Shown here: positions 56,530-64,000 of the stretch, piece after piece
Position numbering within the stretch: the stretch's first letter is position 1
Layout: every line of letters begins with the position of its first letter
Assembly (NCBI RefSeq): GCF_022828475.1
Contig: NZ_CP059557.1
Coordinates: forward strand, 6,123,470-6,187,469
Origin: Saccharopolyspora gloriosae
GTDB lineage: Bacteria > Actinomycetota > Actinomycetes > Mycobacteriales > Pseudonocardiaceae
DNA: 64,000 nt
Reading direction: 5' to 3'
Notes under the pieces: model-generated
What the model saw: only the letters and a program-made list of their open reading frames with translations
Database searches by the model: none
What the model was told of the DNA's origin: nothing
Position numbers and translations under genes: made by a program

Positions 56530-57345
56530 TCACTCGCGGCGGCTTGCGGCTCGCGAGTAGCTTTCGGCGATCGCGTAGACTTTCTGGCCGTATTCGACGG
56601 AGTTGTTGTACGACATCACCGCGCCCCACCAGCCGTCGCCGGTGGTCAGGTCTCGCCCGCTGGAGCACAGGTAGCGTCCGGCGGCCATCGCCGCGTCGTC
56701 GAGGTTCTGCGGGTCGCCGAGTCCGTCGCCGTTGCCGTCGGTGGCCCACTTGCGCCAGGTCGACGGGATGAACTGCATCGGTCCCACCGCGCGATCGTGG
56801 GTGGTGTCGCCGTCGAGCGCACCGCCGTCGGTGTCGCCGATGGCCCGCACGCCGGGGGTGCCGTCCAGCGGCACCCCGATGATCGGCTGCGAGGGCCGCG
56901 CGTCGTCTCCCAGCACCCGTTTCCCGTAGCGCCCGTGGTTGGACTCGATGCGGCCAAGCCCGGCGATGGTCGCCCAGGAGATCCGGCAGTCCGGGTTGTA
57001 CTGGCGCATCGCCAAGTCCGCGTTGACGTAGGAGAGCAACGCGCGGGACGGCACATCGACCACGGAGGCGACTTGGTCGGCCCATTCCCGTACGGGGTCG
57101 GCGCCTGCGGGAGCGGACTGCTGGACGGGTTCCTGCACCAGTGGCGCGGCGGATCCCGGCAAGACCGGTGCCGGTTCCACGACCTGTTCCGGCGGCGGCC
57201 CTGCCACGGGCGCGGCCGCCGGACGCGTCAGGGTCGCGGCCAGCGCGACACCGGCTCCCATCGCGGCGACGAGGGCCAGCGCAACGGCCAGCCGCCCGAC
57301 GGCGGCGGCTACGCCACGCAGCCGGGATGCGGTGGGGTCGGTCAC
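56530..57345 (-). CDS. Lytic transglycosylase, membrane-anchored or secreted
   Basis: A 271-residue enzyme. Residues 14-37 (AAVGRLAVALALVAAMGAGVALA) are a signal or anchor. A Pro/Ala linker precedes the catalytic region: WATIAGLGRIESNHGRYG with catalytic Glu, IGDTDGGALDGDTTHDRAVGPMQFIPSTWRKWATDGNGDGLGDPQNLDDAAMAAGRYLC, and YNNSVEYGQKVYAIAESY. The DGNGDGLGDP loop has EF-hand-like spacing. It is a paralogue of the genes at 49606 and 57860. The enzyme should cleave peptidoglycan strands outside the membrane. Confidence 0.88.
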   Translation of the reverse strand: MTDPTASRLRGVAAAVGRLAVALALVAAMGAGVALAATLTRPAAAPVAGPPPEQVVEPAPVLPGSAAPLVQEPVQQSAPAGADPVREWADQVASVVDVPSRALLSYVNADLAMRQYNPDCRISWATIAGLGRIESNHGRYGKRVLGDDARPSQPIIGVPLDGTPGVRAIGDTDGGALDGDTTHDRAVGPMQFIPSTWRKWATDGNGDGLGDPQNLDDAAMAAGRYLCSSGRDLTTGDGWWGAVMSYNNSVEYGQKVYAIAESYSRAASRRE

Positions 57346-57463
57346 GCGATCAGGTTACTTGGCGGTATCCAGCAGAACTAGGAGCGCGCACAAATCGACC
57401 AACCCCAGAAGACGACCTTCACGAGGAGTAACCCACCCCCCACCCGAAGGACTCAAGACATGC

Positions 57464-57856
57464 AGCCAGCGGCGAAGCCCGCAAAGGGCGCGCAAAGCCC
57501 CACCTGCCTTACGGCGAAGCCATGCCTTATGGCGAAGCCATGCCTTATGGCGAAGCCATGCCCTGCGGCGAAGCCATGCCTCGTGGCGAAGCCATGCCTC
57601 GTGGCGAAGCCATGCCTCGTGGCGAAGCCATGCCCTGCGGCGAAGCCATGCCTCGTGGCGAAGCCGTGCCTGTATGTGCGAAGCACATAGCCCACGTCAA
57701 GAAAACGACCACCCGCGGGTTCTCAGCTGTCTTCTCGCGAGGACAGCTTTTCCCTCGTGGCGGAGCCACTAGGGAAAAAGATCCCGCAGCGAGAAGACAG
57801 CTGAGGTTCCGCCACCCGGACACCCAAGCAAAAAGACCGGTCAGCCGACCAACACA
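57464..57856 (-). repeat. Dispersed 3'-end hairpin element, copy F (with long array)
   Basis: Read on the minus strand, this begins about four bases after the stop of the transglycosylase lipoprotein gene. The terminator-like GGTCGGCTGACCGGTCTTTTT, the GGGTGGCGGAACC leader and the 84-nt hairpin (57722-57805) are nearly identical to copy B, but one T is missing from an inner T-run. ATGTGC-TTC-GCACAT follows, then nine 18-bp units, then the GC-rich end module shared with A and E. It occupies most of the 514-bp gap 57346-57859. Confidence 0.9.
57507..57668 (-). repeat. Nine 18-bp tandem units with TTC-loop hairpins
   Basis: Nine consecutive units of the form GGCATGGCTTCGCCACGA (minus strand) with small changes. 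Each forms TGGC-TTC-GCCA, extended in two units to ATGGC-TTC-GCCAT. In copy A the same units form CGGC-TTC-GCCG, so both sides of the mini-stem have changed together. Frames reading through give a six-residue peptide repeat, but no ribosome site supports translation. Confidence 0.9.
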
Positions 57857-57859
57857 CTG

Positions 57860-58675
57860 TTAACGGCCGCCCTCGGCTCCTAGTGTGCGGCTGGTTTTGC
57901 CGTAGTGGTCTGCGTAGTTCAGCACGTCTTGGCCGTAGTCGTGGCTTTCGTTGTAGTCGAGCAGCGCGACCCAGAACCGGTCCGGGTCGTTCATGTCTCC
58001 TCCGACGGTGCACAGGTACTGCGCCGCGGCCAGCGCCGCGTCGTCGATGTCGTGCGGGTCGGCCACGCCGTCGCCGTCCGCGTCGGAGGCCCACCTTTCC
58101 CATGTCGTGGGGATGAATTGCAACGGCCCGATGGCGCGGTCGAACACGGGGTCGCCGTCCAGCAGTCCGCCGTCGGTGTCTTCGATGCGCTTCACGCCGT
58201 GGCTGCCGTCCAGCGGCAGTCCGATGATGGGGATGCTCGGCCTGCCCGTCTCGTCCAGGCGGGCTCCGTTGAAGCGGCCGTGGCTGGATTCGATGGCGCC
58301 GATGCCGGCGAGGGTCGTCCAACCGAGCCCGCAGCCCGGGTGACTGGTCTCCGCCGCGCGGGCCGCGTAGCCGTAGGCCTGTAAGGCGGCTCGGGGAATG
58401 TTGAGCTCATCGGACATCGACTCGGACCAGGCTTCCAGCTGCAGCTGCGGCCGTTCCGTGGTCGGCAGTGGCGGCGTTCCGGCTGGCAGGACCGTCAGCG
58501 GCGACGGGGCGACACCGCCGTCCGGGGGCGCCACTGCGGTCGGCGGCTCGGCTTGCACGCTCGGCTGGTTCTGCTGGCGAGTGGTCGGTTCCGGGGCGCA
58601 CGAGACGAGCAGCGCGATCATCGGTACCACTCCGGCGAGCCGCCACGGTCTGCGCGTGCTCAGTTGCTGCGACAC
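57860..58675 (-). CDS. Lytic transglycosylase lipoprotein, LpqU-like
   Basis: A 271-residue lipoprotein. The signal ends VVPMIALLVSC, with the Cys about residue 26 as lipid anchor, followed by a Gln/Pro-rich linker. The catalytic domain shows WTTLAGIGAIESSHGRFN (catalytic Glu), DRAIGPLQFIPTTWERWASDADGDGVADPHDIDDAALAAAQYLC and YNESHDYGQDVLNYADHYG. The DADGDGVADP loop resembles a calcium-binding loop. Its place between mazG and eno corresponds to lpqU (Rv1022). Codon 98 is TTA. A GTG start follows GGGAGAGGGAGGG. Confidence 0.88.
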   Translation of the reverse strand: MSQQLSTRRPWRLAGVVPMIALLVSCAPEPTTRQQNQPSVQAEPPTAVAPPDGGVAPSPLTVLPAGTPPLPTTERPQLQLEAWSESMSDELNIPRAALQAYGYAARAAETSHPGCGLGWTTLAGIGAIESSHGRFNGARLDETGRPSIPIIGLPLDGSHGVKRIEDTDGGLLDGDPVFDRAIGPLQFIPTTWERWASDADGDGVADPHDIDDAALAAAQYLCTVGGDMNDPDRFWVALLDYNESHDYGQDVLNYADHYGKTSRTLGAEGGR

Positions 58676-58962
58676 GAATGCCCTCCCTCTCCCACTCCAG
58701 TGTGCACATGTCAGGTCGTGCTCAGTGGCGAACTGGACTTTTCACCCGCTCGCGAGCCGGGCGCCTTCCAGGACGACGATCTCGCCGGCGTTCCGGCACG
58801 CCGCACGCACAGGGCCACCCATCTGTCCACTGTGGATACCTTGAAGAGATACCCGCAGGTGGCGAACTACTCGACCCCGGAAGCCCGACTTCGAACCGGA
58901 TCCGCGGACGCCGGCGCCGGTCCACCGCGAACCAACATGGCAGGTATCCGACCCGATCCGTC

Positions 58963-60042
58963 TCACTCACCGGCGGCGGCGTTCCAGTACCGACTCCACT
59001 GCGCGGGGGTGAGCCCGTGCGGGTCCTGCCCGTCCCGCCGCGCGACGGCCTCGGCTTCGCGGACCCGACCGGCGAAGGCGAGCGCGGCGGCGCGCAGATC
59101 GTCTTCCGGATCGCCTCCCGCGAGCCTGGCGCGGGCGACGAGGCCGAACAAGGCCGCACCGGGCGACTCCCCGACCGCGACCAACTCCTGGGGCACTCCG
59201 GCGCGCGCCGCACGCTGCACCAGCTTGGCGGCCAGCGCGGCGGCGGGCTGGCCGGTCGCGACACCGTCCACAATGGACTCCCGCTGCTTTTCCCGTTGCT
59301 TGAGCTCATCCCAGCGCAGCTGCTGGGACTCCGCGTCGTGCACGGACTCGACCTCGGTAAACACGTGCGGATGCCGGGACACGAGCTTGCCCACCAGGTC
59401 GGCGGCCACCTCATCCACGCCGAACGGATCAGTGGCGTCCTCGGCCGCGATCCGGGCGTGGAACAGCACTTGCAGCAGCACGTCACCCAGTTCTTCGCGC
59501 AGTGACGGGCGATCCCGCTGGTCGATCGCGTCGAGCAGCTCGTAGGTCTCCTCCACCAGGTAGCGGCGCAACGAGTCGTGGTCCTGCTCCGCATCCCACG
59601 GGCAGCCGCCCGGCGAGCGCAACCGGTCCATCACCGTCACGGCGTCCAACAGCTCGACGCCCACCGGCGGATGCGAAGCGAGCAGCTCCGCACCGGCCGC
59701 GCGCAACGCCTGCGCCTGCCGCGAGTGCAGGTCCGGCGCGATCAGGGCCACCGGTTCCCGCGCGGCCTGGGCCAGCAGCACGTCCACCGCAGGCACCGCA
59801 GGCTCGTCGAGCGCCGCGACCGTCGCGGCCGAGAGTCCCGGCACGACGTAGGCGGCGGTGGCCCGGCGCAGCACGGGCACCGCCGCCGCCGGGATCACGT
59901 CCCCGAGGCGGTCGTCCACGACGACCACCGCCGACCCCGGGACCACCGATCCGGAAGGAGAATCCGCGCTCGCTCCCGGCGTCCCGGACCGGACGCTGGG
60001 ACGGTCGCCGGTCAGGTGATCCGCCGAACGTGCTGTGTGCAT
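58963..60042 (-). CDS. mazG: Nucleoside triphosphate pyrophosphohydrolase MazG
   Basis: A 359-residue house-cleaning enzyme that hydrolyses NTPs and aberrant dNTPs to monophosphates. The core motif is CPWDAEQDHDSLRRYLVEETYELLDAIDQRD, with the Mg-binding E-x2-E-x12-E-x2-D pattern continued in LREELGDVLLQVLFHARIA. The second conserved block is VSRHPHVFTEVES. The first 145 residues are a divergent N-terminal domain typical of actinobacterial MazG. The ATG is chosen for that family; the frame extends upstream without a ribosome site. The context mfd to mazG to eno is conserved in actinobacteria. Confidence 0.92.
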   Translation of the reverse strand: MHTARSADHLTGDRPSVRSGTPGASADSPSGSVVPGSAVVVVDDRLGDVIPAAAVPVLRRATAAYVVPGLSAATVAALDEPAVPAVDVLLAQAAREPVALIAPDLHSRQAQALRAAGAELLASHPPVGVELLDAVTVMDRLRSPGGCPWDAEQDHDSLRRYLVEETYELLDAIDQRDRPSLREELGDVLLQVLFHARIAAEDATDPFGVDEVAADLVGKLVSRHPHVFTEVESVHDAESQQLRWDELKQREKQRESIVDGVATGQPAAALAAKLVQRAARAGVPQELVAVGESPGAALFGLVARARLAGGDPEDDLRAAALAFAGRVREAEAVARRDGQDPHGLTPAQWSRYWNAAAGE

Positions 60043-60251
60043 GGTGCGATTGTCGCAACCACGAATCTCGCTCTCGCCGCAACGCTTGATCCATGGCGCC
60101 GAGCCTGCCTTCGGCGCCCCGGCACACCCCGCCCGACACACCGGCGCGTCACTCCGTACGGGTGATCTTCGATGTTCGGCGACGACGGCGCGGAATTCAG
60201 GCCGGCCGCCCGAATTCCGGCCGGGACGACTTCAGGAACCGACGCGGCGAG

Positions 60252-60284
60252 CCGGGCGCAGAGGCTCCGCTACCCGGTTCTTCC
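60252..60284 (-). repeat. Probable remnant of the 3'-end hairpin element
   Basis: On the minus strand, AACCGGGTAGCGGAGCCTC begins about eight bases after the SurA-like gene stop. It matches the element leader CCGGGTAGCGGAACCTC with one substitution. The hairpin itself is absent; an unrelated GGAATTC...GAATTCC inverted repeat with GGCCGGCC inside lies further on at 60192-60218. Confidence 0.5.
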
Positions 60285-60286
60285 TG

Positions 60287-61219
60287 CTAGGACCGCTCCA
60301 CGGCGGGGAAAACGAAGCCGATCGTCTCGTCCTTGTTCGGGGCCGCCGACATCGCGAGCTGGTCCCAGGCGCCATAACGCGGGCTCAACTCGACACCGAC
60401 CCGCTGGGCGGTCACCCGCAGCAGCTGATCGCCGAAGGACTGCATCCGCATCTCGTCGCCGCCCGCCGGGCTCGGCGCGGGCGGCGGCGGAGCGACGTCG
60501 CGCCGCTTGATCCGCACCACCGTCCACTGCCCGGACTGCGGCTGCAGCTCGAAGGCCATCGTGGTCCCCGGCCGCGCGCCGAACAACGGAGTTCCCGCAG
60601 CCAGATCGGGCACTTCCGCGGAACGCAGCCGCTGATCGGTCGCCGCGCCCTGCCCGGCCTGCTGATCGGCGGTGACCACGGCTGCGGACTCCGCATCGCC
60701 GCGCGCCATCCGCCGCGCCTTCTGCTCAGCGTCCTCACGGGTCGTGGCGGAAGTGACGTCGTAGGTGACGGAGAGCCGGTCGATGTACCGGCGCCCGAGC
60801 TCGGCCGTCAGCAACCGGCTGCGCACCACGTCGGCCATGTCGTCGGCGGTGTAGATCTGGCCGGCGCTGGCCTTCTCCGCGCCACCGGCCGCGTCGATCA
60901 CCTCGCGGACCCGCCGTTCGTCCACCCGCAGGCCCTCGTCCTCGGCTACCTGGTCCACCAGCGCACGCCGGGTCAGGTCGCCGGCGAGCCTGCGGCCGAA
61001 TTCGCCGAGCTGGTCCTGCTCTTCGAGCTGCGCCTTGGCTTCCGGCTCCTTGTCCAGGACGGCGCGGTACCGGCTCTGCACCTCGCTGACCGGGATGCGC
61101 GCGTCCCCCACCAGCGCCGCGGCGCCGGCGCGGCCGGGCTCGAAACCACAACCGGCGAGCAGCGCACAGGAGAGCGCGACCAGCGCGAACGGACGAAGGC
61201 GGGCGATGACGGAGCTCAC
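60287..61219 (-). CDS. SurA N-terminal-like lipoprotein
   Basis: A lipoprotein of about 310 residues. The signal FALVALSCALLAGC places the lipid-anchor Cys about residue 24. The rest is a SurA/PrsA-type chaperone fold: ALVGDARIPVSEVQSRYRAVLD, EFGRRLAGDLTRRALVDQVAEDEGLRVDERRVREVI and YIDRLSVTYDVTSATTREDAEQKARRMARGD. No intact peptidyl-prolyl isomerase domain is obvious. It probably helps fold exported proteins. The second of two in-frame GTG codons is preferred because GAGAGGG lies at a workable distance. It is transcribed after the LCP gene. Confidence 0.85.
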   Translation of the reverse strand: MSSVIARLRPFALVALSCALLAGCGFEPGRAGAAALVGDARIPVSEVQSRYRAVLDKEPEAKAQLEEQDQLGEFGRRLAGDLTRRALVDQVAEDEGLRVDERRVREVIDAAGGAEKASAGQIYTADDMADVVRSRLLTAELGRRYIDRLSVTYDVTSATTREDAEQKARRMARGDAESAAVVTADQQAGQGAATDQRLRSAEVPDLAAGTPLFGARPGTTMAFELQPQSGQWTVVRIKRRDVAPPPPAPSPAGGDEMRMQSFGDQLLRVTAQRVGVELSPRYGAWDQLAMSAAPNKDETIGFVFPAVERS

Positions 61220-61272
61220 AGCCGTCACCCTCTCACGAGATCATCCGGCGGTGAACCCTCGGCGAGTTCCCG

Positions 61273-62895
61273 TCAGTTCACGCACGGCACGCCACCCGCG
61301 GTGATCGGCTGTTCCGGGTCCTGCGCCCGCTGGAGCCCGTCGAGCAGCAGCGGGCGCGCGGCCGCGAAGTTCCGGGCACCCGGCCCCTCGTAGTCGGAAC
61401 CCAGGTACACCTCGACGCTGCCGGATTCGACGGAACCGCTGGTGCTCACCGGAACTCCGCCGAGCACCGCGGCGACCTGCTCACCGGTGGCCTCCTCCCC
61501 CGGGGCCACCCGCACCGACGAGGAACTCGTCGACTGGGCGTTTCCGGTGGCACCGGACTGGAATCCCTCCCCGGCGAGGCGGTCCAGCACGGTCCCCGCG
61601 AGCCCGGTGACGCCGGAGGCGTTGTACACGCTCACCGTGGTCTCCGAAGGGCTCGCGCTCGTCGACTCCGAACTCGGCGAGGACTGCTCCTCCGGAGCGC
61701 GGTCCGCCTGCTGCCGCACTGCGCGTTCCTGCGGGGTCAGCAGCAGGTTCGCGACGAACCGCTGCACCTCCGCCTCGTCGACGGTCACCTTCTCCTCCCC
61801 GGATTTGCCGACGAGTTCGACGGGGATGGTCTGGAATTCGATGTCGCCACCCGCGATGCCCCGCATCCGCTGCGCGAAGTCCATGACGTCCCAGCCCGCG
61901 TCGAGCACCACGGATTTCCGCAGCGCCGACATGAGTTCGCCGAGCTTCACCGGGTTGCTCAACGTTCCGGCGGACAAGATCTTGTTCGCCAACCCGGACA
62001 TGAACACCTGCTGGCGCACCACGCGGTCCAGGTCGGTGCGCGGCAGCCCGTACCGCTGGCGCACGAAGGACAACGCGTCCCCACCGGAGATCGTCTGCGG
62101 CCCGGCGGGGAACACCGCGCCGGAGTGATCACTGTCGTCCACGGCCTGGTTCAAGCACACGTCCACGCCGCCGACGGCCTTGGTGATCTCGTAGAACCCG
62201 AGCAGGTTCACCTCGGCGTAGTGGTCGATGGTCACGCCGGAGAGGTCCTCGATCGTCTCGATGAGGAACTTCTGCCCGGCGGTCCGCGCCTGCTGCTCCT
62301 GCTCCCGCGGGTCGGTCACGCCGTCGCTCTCCAACTCCTCGAGGGCGGTCATCCGCTCGGTGTTGTACGCCTCGGTGAGCAGGTGCTTGCCGTGCCCGTT
62401 GCCGAGCTGAACCTGCGTGTCGCGGGGGAAGGACACGGCGCTGGCGCGCGCACCGCCGTTGGGGATGCGCATCAGGATCATCGTGTCGGTGAGGTTGCCG
62501 CTCTCATCGGTGGTGCGCAGTTCGCGCAGCAACTCCTCCGAGAGCGGATTGCCCTCCGCGTCGGTCCGGCTGTCGTTGCCGACGAGGAGGATGTCCACGG
62601 CGCCGTCCGGGGCGCTGACACCGCCACCGATGACATCGCTTTCGGTGATCCCGCCGTTCCAGCCGTTGAGCGTGCTCCACGCGTACGCGCTGGTGCCGAG
62701 GATCGCCACGGACAGCAAGGCGATCACCGTGCGGCCGAAGATCCGCCCGGCACGTCGTTTCGGCTCGGGCCTGCGGCGATTCCCGTGATCCGGCGGCGGT
62801 ACGACGACGGGGTGGCGGACCGTCGTCTCCTCACCGGGCCGGGACGGCCCCGGAGGGCGAGAGCTCGGGCGCTGCGGTCCTCGTGCACGATCCAC
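61273..62895 (-). CDS. LytR-CpsA-Psr (LCP) family protein with LytR_C domain
   Basis: A 540-residue membrane enzyme that transfers glycopolymers such as arabinogalactan or teichoic acids to peptidoglycan. A basic, Pro-rich cytoplasmic tail precedes one membrane helix (TVIALLSVAILGTSAYAW). The LCP domain follows: DILLVGNDSRTD, NLTDTMILMRIPNGGARASAVSFPRDTQV with the conserved Asp/Arg residues, GGVDVCLNQAVDD and LSFVRQRYGLPRTDLDRVVRQQ. A Ser-rich linker leads to a C-terminal LytR_C domain (TVSVYNASGVTGLAGTVLDRLAGEGF). The GTG start has AAAGGACGAG upstream. Confidence 0.9.
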   Translation of the reverse strand: MDRARGPQRPSSRPPGPSRPGEETTVRHPVVVPPPDHGNRRRPEPKRRAGRIFGRTVIALLSVAILGTSAYAWSTLNGWNGGITESDVIGGGVSAPDGAVDILLVGNDSRTDAEGNPLSEELLRELRTTDESGNLTDTMILMRIPNGGARASAVSFPRDTQVQLGNGHGKHLLTEAYNTERMTALEELESDGVTDPREQEQQARTAGQKFLIETIEDLSGVTIDHYAEVNLLGFYEITKAVGGVDVCLNQAVDDSDHSGAVFPAGPQTISGGDALSFVRQRYGLPRTDLDRVVRQQVFMSGLANKILSAGTLSNPVKLGELMSALRKSVVLDAGWDVMDFAQRMRGIAGGDIEFQTIPVELVGKSGEEKVTVDEAEVQRFVANLLLTPQERAVRQQADRAPEEQSSPSSESTSASPSETTVSVYNASGVTGLAGTVLDRLAGEGFQSGATGNAQSTSSSSVRVAPGEEATGEQVAAVLGGVPVSTSGSVESGSVEVYLGSDYEGPGARNFAAARPLLLDGLQRAQDPEQPITAGGVPCVN

Positions 62896-63150
62896 ACCTC
62901 GTCCTTTCCCCTACCGGCAGAACCAGGCGACACGTCGATGATTCGGCGAGTCCACCCACCAACTCAGACGCACCACGCAGCCGATGGTTGCCCGGTGGCG
63001 AATCATCGCCACCGATCGGCCGACTCCCGTGGTCCGCGGATCGTGCCGAATCCGGACGGGAGAACGGTCGTCCGCACGTTTCCGCCACCGAACGCATCCT
63101 GATCATGCCCGGCCCGGCGGACCCTCGCCAGCCGCACCGCGGGGAACGGA

Positions 63151-64000
63151 TCAGACGGCGACGGGGCGGCCCGCCAGCGACGTGAGCAGGTCGGCGCACC
63201 AGTCCAGCAGCGCCTCGTCGCGCAACGGCGGTGCTCCGATGCGGCCACCGGCGGCGCCCTCGGTCGGGCGGGGAACCGACACCGTGCGCACCGTCGCCTT
63301 GTACACGGCCTTCGGGTACAGCCGCTTGAGCCGCATCTGCTGCGAGTCGGCCAGTTCCATCGGCGCGACCCGCAACGAGGACCCCTGCAAGGTCACCTCG
63401 GTGACGCCGTGTTCGCGGCACACCTGGCGGAACGCGGCGACCTTGAGCAGCCGTTGCACCGGTTCCGGCAGCGGGCCGTAGCGGTCCTCCAGTTCGGCGC
63501 GCACCGCGTCCAACTCGGCTTGATCACCGGCGGCGGCGATCTTGCGGTAGCCCTCCAGCCGCAGCCGCTCACCCGGCACGTAGTCGTGCGGAATGTGCGC
63601 GTCCACCGGCAGATCCACCCGCACCTCGGCCAATTCTCGTTCCAGGTCACCGGTCTCGGCACCCGCGTGCTGCTTGAACGCCTCGACGGCCTCGCCGACC
63701 AGCCGCACGTACAGGTCGAAGCCGACGCCCGCGATGTGCCCGGACTGCTCGGCGCCGAGGATGTTGCCCGCGCCGCGGATCTCCAGGTCCTTCATGGCGA
63801 CGGCCATGCCCGCGCCCAGTTCCGAGTTCTGCGCGATCGTCGCGAGCCGGTCGTGCGCCGTGTCGGTGAGCGGTTTCTCGCCGGGGTACAGGAAGTACGC
63901 GTAGCCGCGTTCCCGCGCGCGCCCGACGCGGCCGCGCAGCTGGTGCAGCTGGGAGAGCCCGAGCATGTCGGAGCGCTCCACGATCAGCGTGTTCGCGTTC
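63151..64000 (-). CDS. mfd: Transcription-repair coupling factor Mfd (C-terminal part)
   Basis: The frame is open to the window edge, leaving about 282 C-terminal residues. The helicase motif VI region [23 protein letters not shown] is followed by the TRG motif area ([40 protein letters not shown]) and the C-terminal autoinhibitory domain ([24 protein letters not shown]). The full protein displaces stalled RNA polymerase and recruits UvrA. Its neighbours mazG, transglycosylase lipoprotein and eno follow the conserved actinobacterial order, here with LCP and SurA-like genes inserted between mfd and mazG. Confidence 0.95.
   Translation of the reverse strand, partial: NANTLIVERSDMLGLSQLHQLRGRVGRARERGYAYFLYPGEKPLTDTAHDRLATIAQNSELGAGMAVAMKDLEIRGAGNILGAEQSGHIAGVGFDLYVRLVGEAVEAFKQHAGAETGDLERELAEVRVDLPVDAHIPHDYVPGERLRLEGYRKIAAAGDQAELDAVRAELEDRYGPLPEPVQRLLKVAAFRQVCREHGVTEVTLQGSSLRVAPMELADSQQMRLKRLYPKAVYKATVRTVSVPRPTEGAAGGRIGAPPLRDEALLDWCADLLTSLAGRPVAV

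Noticed and set aside
57522-57863. Six-residue repeat peptide frames (MPxGEA type) across copy F, and similar frames at 3912-4249 and 42220-42533
   Set aside because: They arise from the 18-bp tandem period (six codons), have no ribosome site and run through the hairpin element.

Overview
The window is 64 kb of very high-GC DNA (third codon positions mostly G or C) from an actinomycete, most likely a Pseudonocardiaceae-type organism such as Saccharopolyspora; that lineage is inferred from gene content and style. Two stretches follow gene orders known from Mycobacterium tuberculosis. metB / Pro-rich antigen-like protein / cbs / SGNH esterase / thiolase (6.2-13.0 kb) matches Rv1079 to Rv1074c. 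mfd / mazG / transglycosylase lipoprotein / eno / ftsB-like / DUF501 / ppx (48.4-64 kb) matches Rv1020 to Rv1026. About 55 protein genes and one tRNA gene can be supported.

Layout. 0-2 kb: a truncated secreted alpha-L-rhamnosidase behind two LacI-type operators. 2-13 kb: Lrp regulator and hpd, ilvA, and the sulfur amino-acid block. 13-18 kb: Bax1-I membrane protein, a surface protein with its own sortase, and a YidC-type insertase. 18-27 kb: recQ, a histidine kinase, a SigJ/SigG-like sigma factor, and surface-glycan genes (two glycosyltransferases, a pyruvyl transferase). 27-36 kb is accessory: a 1369-aa STAND NTPase with fourteen WD40 repeats, a tRNA with UAA anticodon and a short variable arm, an ATP-grasp ligase preceded by a 42-codon gene, a type II NADH dehydrogenase, and a VapBC-like pair. 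36-42 kb: a small type VII secretion substrate cassette, uracil-DNA glycosylase, S10 peptidase and a DUF574 methyltransferase. 42.6-48.2 kb: a complete oligopeptide ABC transporter operon. 48-64 kb: the conserved mfd-to-ppx block, enlarged by three related lytic transglycosylases, an LCP ligase and a SurA-like lipoprotein.

Two things stand out. First, a dispersed intergenic element (six good copies, two probable remnants) folds into a long hairpin whose stem varies between copies by compensating base changes. Every copy lies just 3' of a gene stop codon and in the same orientation as that gene; it often carries arrays of small TTC-loop hairpins. Second, a 42-codon gene, an ATP-grasp ligase and the unusual UAA-anticodon tRNA lie in one direction within 1.6 kb. 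Both protein genes contain a TTA codon, and a STAND NTPase gene follows. This looks like an undescribed peptide-modification or regulatory locus, but its function is inferred only.
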